NCBI RefSeq assembly: GCF_910591885.1
Contig: NC_063277.1
Location: 6,944,001-7,008,000 of the forward strand
Direction: 5' to 3'
Source: Bombus terrestris
Lineage: Eukaryota; Arthropoda; Insecta; Hymenoptera; Apidae
Length of the DNA: 64,000 nt
Shown: piece after piece, positions 62,479 through 64,000 of the stretch
Position numbering within the stretch: position 1 is the first letter of the stretch
Layout: every line of letters begins with the position of its first letter
Made by a program: the position numbers and the translations under genes
Notes under the pieces: generated by a model
The model's database searches: none
Told to the model about the DNA's origin: nothing
The model's input: only the letters and a program-made list of their open reading frames with translations

Positions 62479-63680
62479 CCTAAAACATATTTCGTCCCTT
62501 AAATGTACTTATTAAATCAATATAATTTTAGATCAACTGTACTAAATAATTAATTTTCTTTTTATAATCCGATAATGCATTTCTTTTTCTTTATATCTCA
62601 CAATATCTCAAATATTTTTTTTTTCAAAATTAAAACACTGACTTATTTTCTTACAAGAAATACATTTATTATATATCTATCTTTACAGAATTATTCATGT
62701 CATCTTAAGCTGAAAGCAATCAGATAAAACAGAATAAATACTTTGTTTCATAGTTGATCATGAATTGAATTAAGAAATGCCTTGGATAGCCTTGGATATT
62801 CAAATTGCGAGTCAAAACATTTTTATCGAGAAAGTTCATTTCCCTGTCTTAACCTTAACCATTCATTTTCGGTCTCTTCTAACAATACAAATCGCAGTTT
62901 GACTGTACTTTCTCTTACTGATTAACTGTTAAGCAGGTAAACCTTAGTTATTCGAAAAGCTTAAGAGAAGGGTCGACGATAGAATGCAGGTACGTGTGAA
63001 AATGTCTATAGTCAGTACGATCTTCAGCAATACGTGTCATATCTACTCAATTCGAAATGACTTGAAGGAATATATTATGATATCTAGTTCGCGAACAAAT
63101 GCCGGAATCGTTGCTATTAATAGCCACGGTTGATCCTGAATTCCAACGAAGGCAACGCGGTATAAAAGGATACCTACTTAATGCCCTGGAAACTAATTGG
63201 AAGCGAGCGTAGTCGGTGGGTCAAATAAATTAACCCAGTATGCACACGAAAACCGGTTGCAAGACAGTGTAAACCGAGAACTATCAAGGCAAGTACGAAG
63301 ACGTTCCTTCACAAGGAATCTTTAAATTGACAGAATAATTCTGCTTTTATGTCGTTCAAGTATAGAATTACTAATCTAATCTTTTCCCTTATTATTAATG
63401 ATTTAGTAAAAATATACCAAATATTACTTCTTCAAATAGTTTCAAATTAAACCTAACTTTATAGGTGACATTTTTTGTTCGAAGAAATGATTTCATTGCG
63501 AATGGGAATCGTGAAGATAGATGGATCGAATAGTGATTTAAGAATTCATGAAGGTTCGATGATCGTTCGTCACTGGCCTGGATTATACCGCTGCTTGCAT
63601 TTTATTGTGCATTACTCAGCTCTCTCGAACGAAATATCCGTTGAACCGACGGATTTTTGACTGAAAAAGGTTTCTCTTAC
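62479..63680. other. Intergenic DNA right of the tRNA
   Basis: AT-rich up to about 62900, then more balanced around the TATA box at 63161. A 61-codon + strand frame at 63475-63660 has no recognisable motif. Confidence 0.35.
63161..63169 (+). promoter_or_regulatory. Strong TATA box of an unseen transcript
   Basis: GGTATAAAAGG on the + strand matches the TATA consensus well, and the next 150 bp are GC-richer than the surroundings. No open frame of note follows before the window ends. It could start a gene whose coding exons lie to the right, or a non-coding RNA. Confidence 0.35.
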
Positions 63681-63744
63681 CTGTGGTCTGTGGGTAGGCG
63701 TTGACGTGGCACGATACTCGATACATCAGCTGCTGCAGACCTAC
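63681..63744 (-). CDS. Possible immunoglobulin-domain exon of a gene outside the window
   Basis: On the - strand a 64-bp stretch lies between an acceptor (AAGTCACAG) and a consensus donor (ACAG|GTAAGAG). It reads VGLQQLMYRVSCHVNAYPQT, with the V-x-C-x-V-x-A-x-P pattern of strand B of immunoglobulin domains in insect cell-adhesion proteins. No second exon could be joined to it in the window. It would belong to a gene spanning the right edge on the - strand. Confidence 0.3.
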
Positions 63745-64000
63745 CTGTGACTTCGTGGAGAATGGCGCGCGTTACAGAAGAGTGGGGCCAAAATGAAGGG
63801 ACCGGTTTTTCTGGTTTTCAATATCTTCGACCCTCATACTCTATTCTTGTTACTTTCGTCGCGATCGTGCTATAGGATATGTATGTATGTGTAAAATATG
63901 TATTTTGAACGTATGTGTATATATAGTATACATATTTACTATATTTCATCCCATTTTACGCCCTCCTTTGCCAAACATAATTTTTCGACTTATTCACTTT
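63745..64000. other. Right edge of the window
   Basis: No gene is seen. The - strand sequence directly upstream of the possible immunoglobulin exon would be its intron. Confidence 0.3.

Noticed and set aside
63475..63660. 61-codon + strand frame downstream of the TATA box
   Set aside because: It has no ATG in good context at its start, no known motif, and lies 300 bp beyond the expected transcription start without splice support.
1..64000. CRISPR arrays, bacterial operons, phage or viral genes
   Set aside because: No regular direct repeats with spacers and no such genes were seen. The spliced gene structures show eukaryotic nuclear DNA.

Overview
The window is nuclear DNA from an insect, most likely a hymenopteran such as a bee. 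It is very AT-rich, its genes are split by short GT-AG introns, and it carries three insect gap-junction (innexin) genes, a eukaryotic tRNA-Arg and insect-type transposon remnants. Six protein-coding genes can be reconstructed exon by exon with matching reading phases. The species assignment is an inference from family resemblance, not from a database search.

Gene-dense left part (1-15.1 kb). The last ~1,630 residues of a very large autophagy tether, Epg5, run on the + strand from the left edge to about 6.8 kb. Fem1b, a CUL2 ubiquitin-ligase substrate receptor, lies convergently on the - strand (nine exons, 655 aa). Across a 1.5 kb gap a + strand pair begins. WRNexo (six exons, 241 aa, DEDDy 3'-5' exonuclease) is followed by LIPT2 (one exon, 240 aa, octanoyltransferase). 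The WRNexo stop and the LIPT2 start overlap as ATGA, which suggests a bicistronic transcript. A nested fold-back sequence sits between Epg5 and Fem1b.

Innexin cluster (17.6-60.2 kb). Three innexins all lie on the - strand: inx1/ogre (four coding exons, 361 aa), inx7 (seven coding exons, 402 aa) and inx2 (one coding exon, 358 aa). They are spread over 43 kb and separated by long, almost gene-free DNA. Each has four membrane segments, the YYQWV signature and two cysteines in each extracellular loop. Their clustering fits joint regulation of gap-junction subunits that can mix in one channel, although only the clustering is seen directly.

Large intergenic regions. Between inx1 and inx7 (22.4-46.0 kb) there are GC-richer promoter-like DNA upstream of inx1, a 5'-truncated Jockey-type LINE, an 860-bp fold-back, a short hairpin, a decayed Tc1-like element with ~165-bp inverted ends, and a 312-bp non-autonomous hAT-like element. 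A few small candidate exons and a possible small secreted peptide are also there. The right end (60.2-64 kb) holds the inx2 upstream region, a tRNA-Arg(ACG) with a Pol III terminator, a strong TATA box and one possible immunoglobulin-domain exon.
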